Shown piece after piece: positions 63,331-64,000 of a stretch of 64,000 nucleotides of DNA; position 1 is the first letter of the stretch, and every line of letters begins with the position of its first letter. The DNA is from Flaveria trinervia (lineage: Eukaryota > Streptophyta > Magnoliopsida > Asterales > Asteraceae). Location of the stretch: positions 100,470,559 to 100,534,558 of the forward strand of contig CM046452.1 of NCBI GenBank assembly GCA_025506515.1. Direction: 5' to 3'. The notes beneath the pieces are model-generated. The model did no database searches. It was not told the origin of the DNA and was given only the letters and a program-made list of their open reading frames with translations. Made by a program: the position numbers and the translations under genes.

Positions 63331-63506
63331 TCAATCGTTATGCCTACGCCTTCGGAAGTGCCTCAGGATAAAACTGTCGGCGTATAAAGGATAGTTTTTC
63401 CTGATTAAACCTTTTATGCATTTCCAATATGAAAAATCCACCATTTCTCCATCTTTCCTCACATGAACAGACATCTCGAGCTTTCAAAATCCGGATGGTA
63501 ACCGAC
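63331..63506 (-). CDS. DCL: DCL-family (DUF3223) protein, last exon, apparent 1-bp loss
   Basis: After a good acceptor (TTATTTACAG|G at 63507) the minus strand encodes the end of a DCL (defective chloroplasts and leaves) domain: VGYHPDFESSRCLF in one frame, then VRKDGEMVDFSYWKC, IKGLIRKNYPLYADSFILRH and FRRRRHND-stop in the next frame. DCL-type proteins act in plastid or organellar 4.5S/other rRNA maturation. The switch sits at the run TTCATGTG (about 63462-63466), where one base is missing relative to the family form F-I/V-V-R-K-D-G. Upstream exons carrying the start of the domain were not found before the window edge. The nearest relative I recall is AT1G45230, next to TGS1 in Arabidopsis. 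Confidence 0.85.
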
Positions 63507-63793
63507 CTGTAAATAACGTGTTGAGGAACATGATTCCAGTGCATGCAAGTAACATAGGCAATTAAGAAAGAAAGGACACAAGACTCAAAAAATCCATAAT
63601 AGCAACATTCTACCAACTTTATCATGATTACAGCAATGGGTGAGCAATTAATCCATCAATAGGTCCTTTTTATGAGGTATCATGGTTTTGCCCATGTGCA
63701 TGCTGACATGGAGGCATTTCTGTATGTTTTTTAATATGATATTTAACTCATCTAATCTTTAACTAATTTTTTAAGGTATGTATAATTTTTATC

Positions 63794-63982
63794 CTATGAC
63801 TTGAAGAACACACCACCAACACCTTGTTCTCTTACAACTTGCATAAACTTTCTTACAACAGCCTGCCAACTAGACAGCATAAACTTGACTAAAGATGAAC
63901 TATCTTTATCAATCATATACATTCTACTTTCTAGTAAGAAATAGTCAAAAAATAACAGTTTCACATCCTCTGCTTGTGAAAG
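63794..63982 (-). CDS. Unrecognised open frame, possible terminal exon
   Basis: About 60 codons run open to a stop at 63794-63796 and contain SSLVKFMLSSWQAVVRKFMQ followed by VVREQGVGGVFFKS. The composition looks protein-like (helical, amphipathic), but I do not recognise a family. It may be an exon continuing beyond the right edge, or chance. It could belong to the DCL gene only if the model above is wrong, since it ends in a stop codon. Confidence 0.25.
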   Translation of the reverse strand, partial: LSQAEDVKLLFFDYFLLESRMYMIDKDSSSLVKFMLSSWQAVVRKFMQVVREQGVGGVFFKS

Positions 63983-64000
63983 ATCTCACATTTGTTGCTC

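Overview
The window is nuclear DNA from a flowering plant, most likely a eudicot. It is AT-rich, its genes are split by GT-AG introns, and the intergenic space is full of plant transposon relics. The four multi-exon genes in the right half are homologs of Arabidopsis genes that, from memory, lie together around AT1G45207-AT1G45249 (a remorin, a DCL-family protein, the snRNA cap hypermethylase TGS1 and the bZIP factor ABF2/AREB1), so this looks like a conserved microsyntenic block. The species cannot be fixed from the sequence; an asterid is only a guess.

Layout. 1-6498: the gag start, leader, tRNA-iMet primer site and long 5' LTR of a minus-strand Ty3-type retrotransposon. A solo LTR of the same family is nested in its LTR, and a plus-strand LTR tail follows. 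6640-8626: a GGT-rich tract, a MITE, and a 412-bp Mutator-like element with a 10-bp target duplication. 11127-12185: about 1 kb of TATGTG microsatellite. 17040-18460: a decayed Ty1/copia 3' end holding a hAT-like element with an exact 8-bp target duplication. 20289-20696: a Helitron. 24850-25850: the single-exon HECATE-type bHLH gene. 27870-30741: a Helitron with both ends, a second Helitron 3' end and a CACTA-like element. 36049-38507: the remorin gene (minus). 39717-40056: another TSD-bounded hAT/Mutator-like element. 41295-46928: TGS1 (minus). 48744-49227: a Helitron. 50576-53547: the ABF/AREB bZIP gene (minus). 57022-61467: a nested transposon structure in which two insertions are each flanked by unusually long direct duplications. 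61720-61960: a possible LINE remnant. 63331-63506: last exon of the DCL gene (minus).

Gene roles. HECATE-type bHLH factors act in gynoecium and meristem patterning. Remorins scaffold plasma-membrane nanodomains. TGS1 trimethylates snRNA/snoRNA caps. ABF/AREB factors drive ABA-responsive transcription. DCL-family proteins act in plastid rRNA maturation. They are not a pathway; their proximity is ancestral gene order.

Two observations stand out. First, the bZIP gene (twice) and the DCL exon (once) each lack one base in otherwise conserved coding sequence, which points to consensus errors at least as much as to pseudogenes. Second, the three long LTR copies all carry a tRNA-like module with a B box, and its hairpin stems co-vary between copies.
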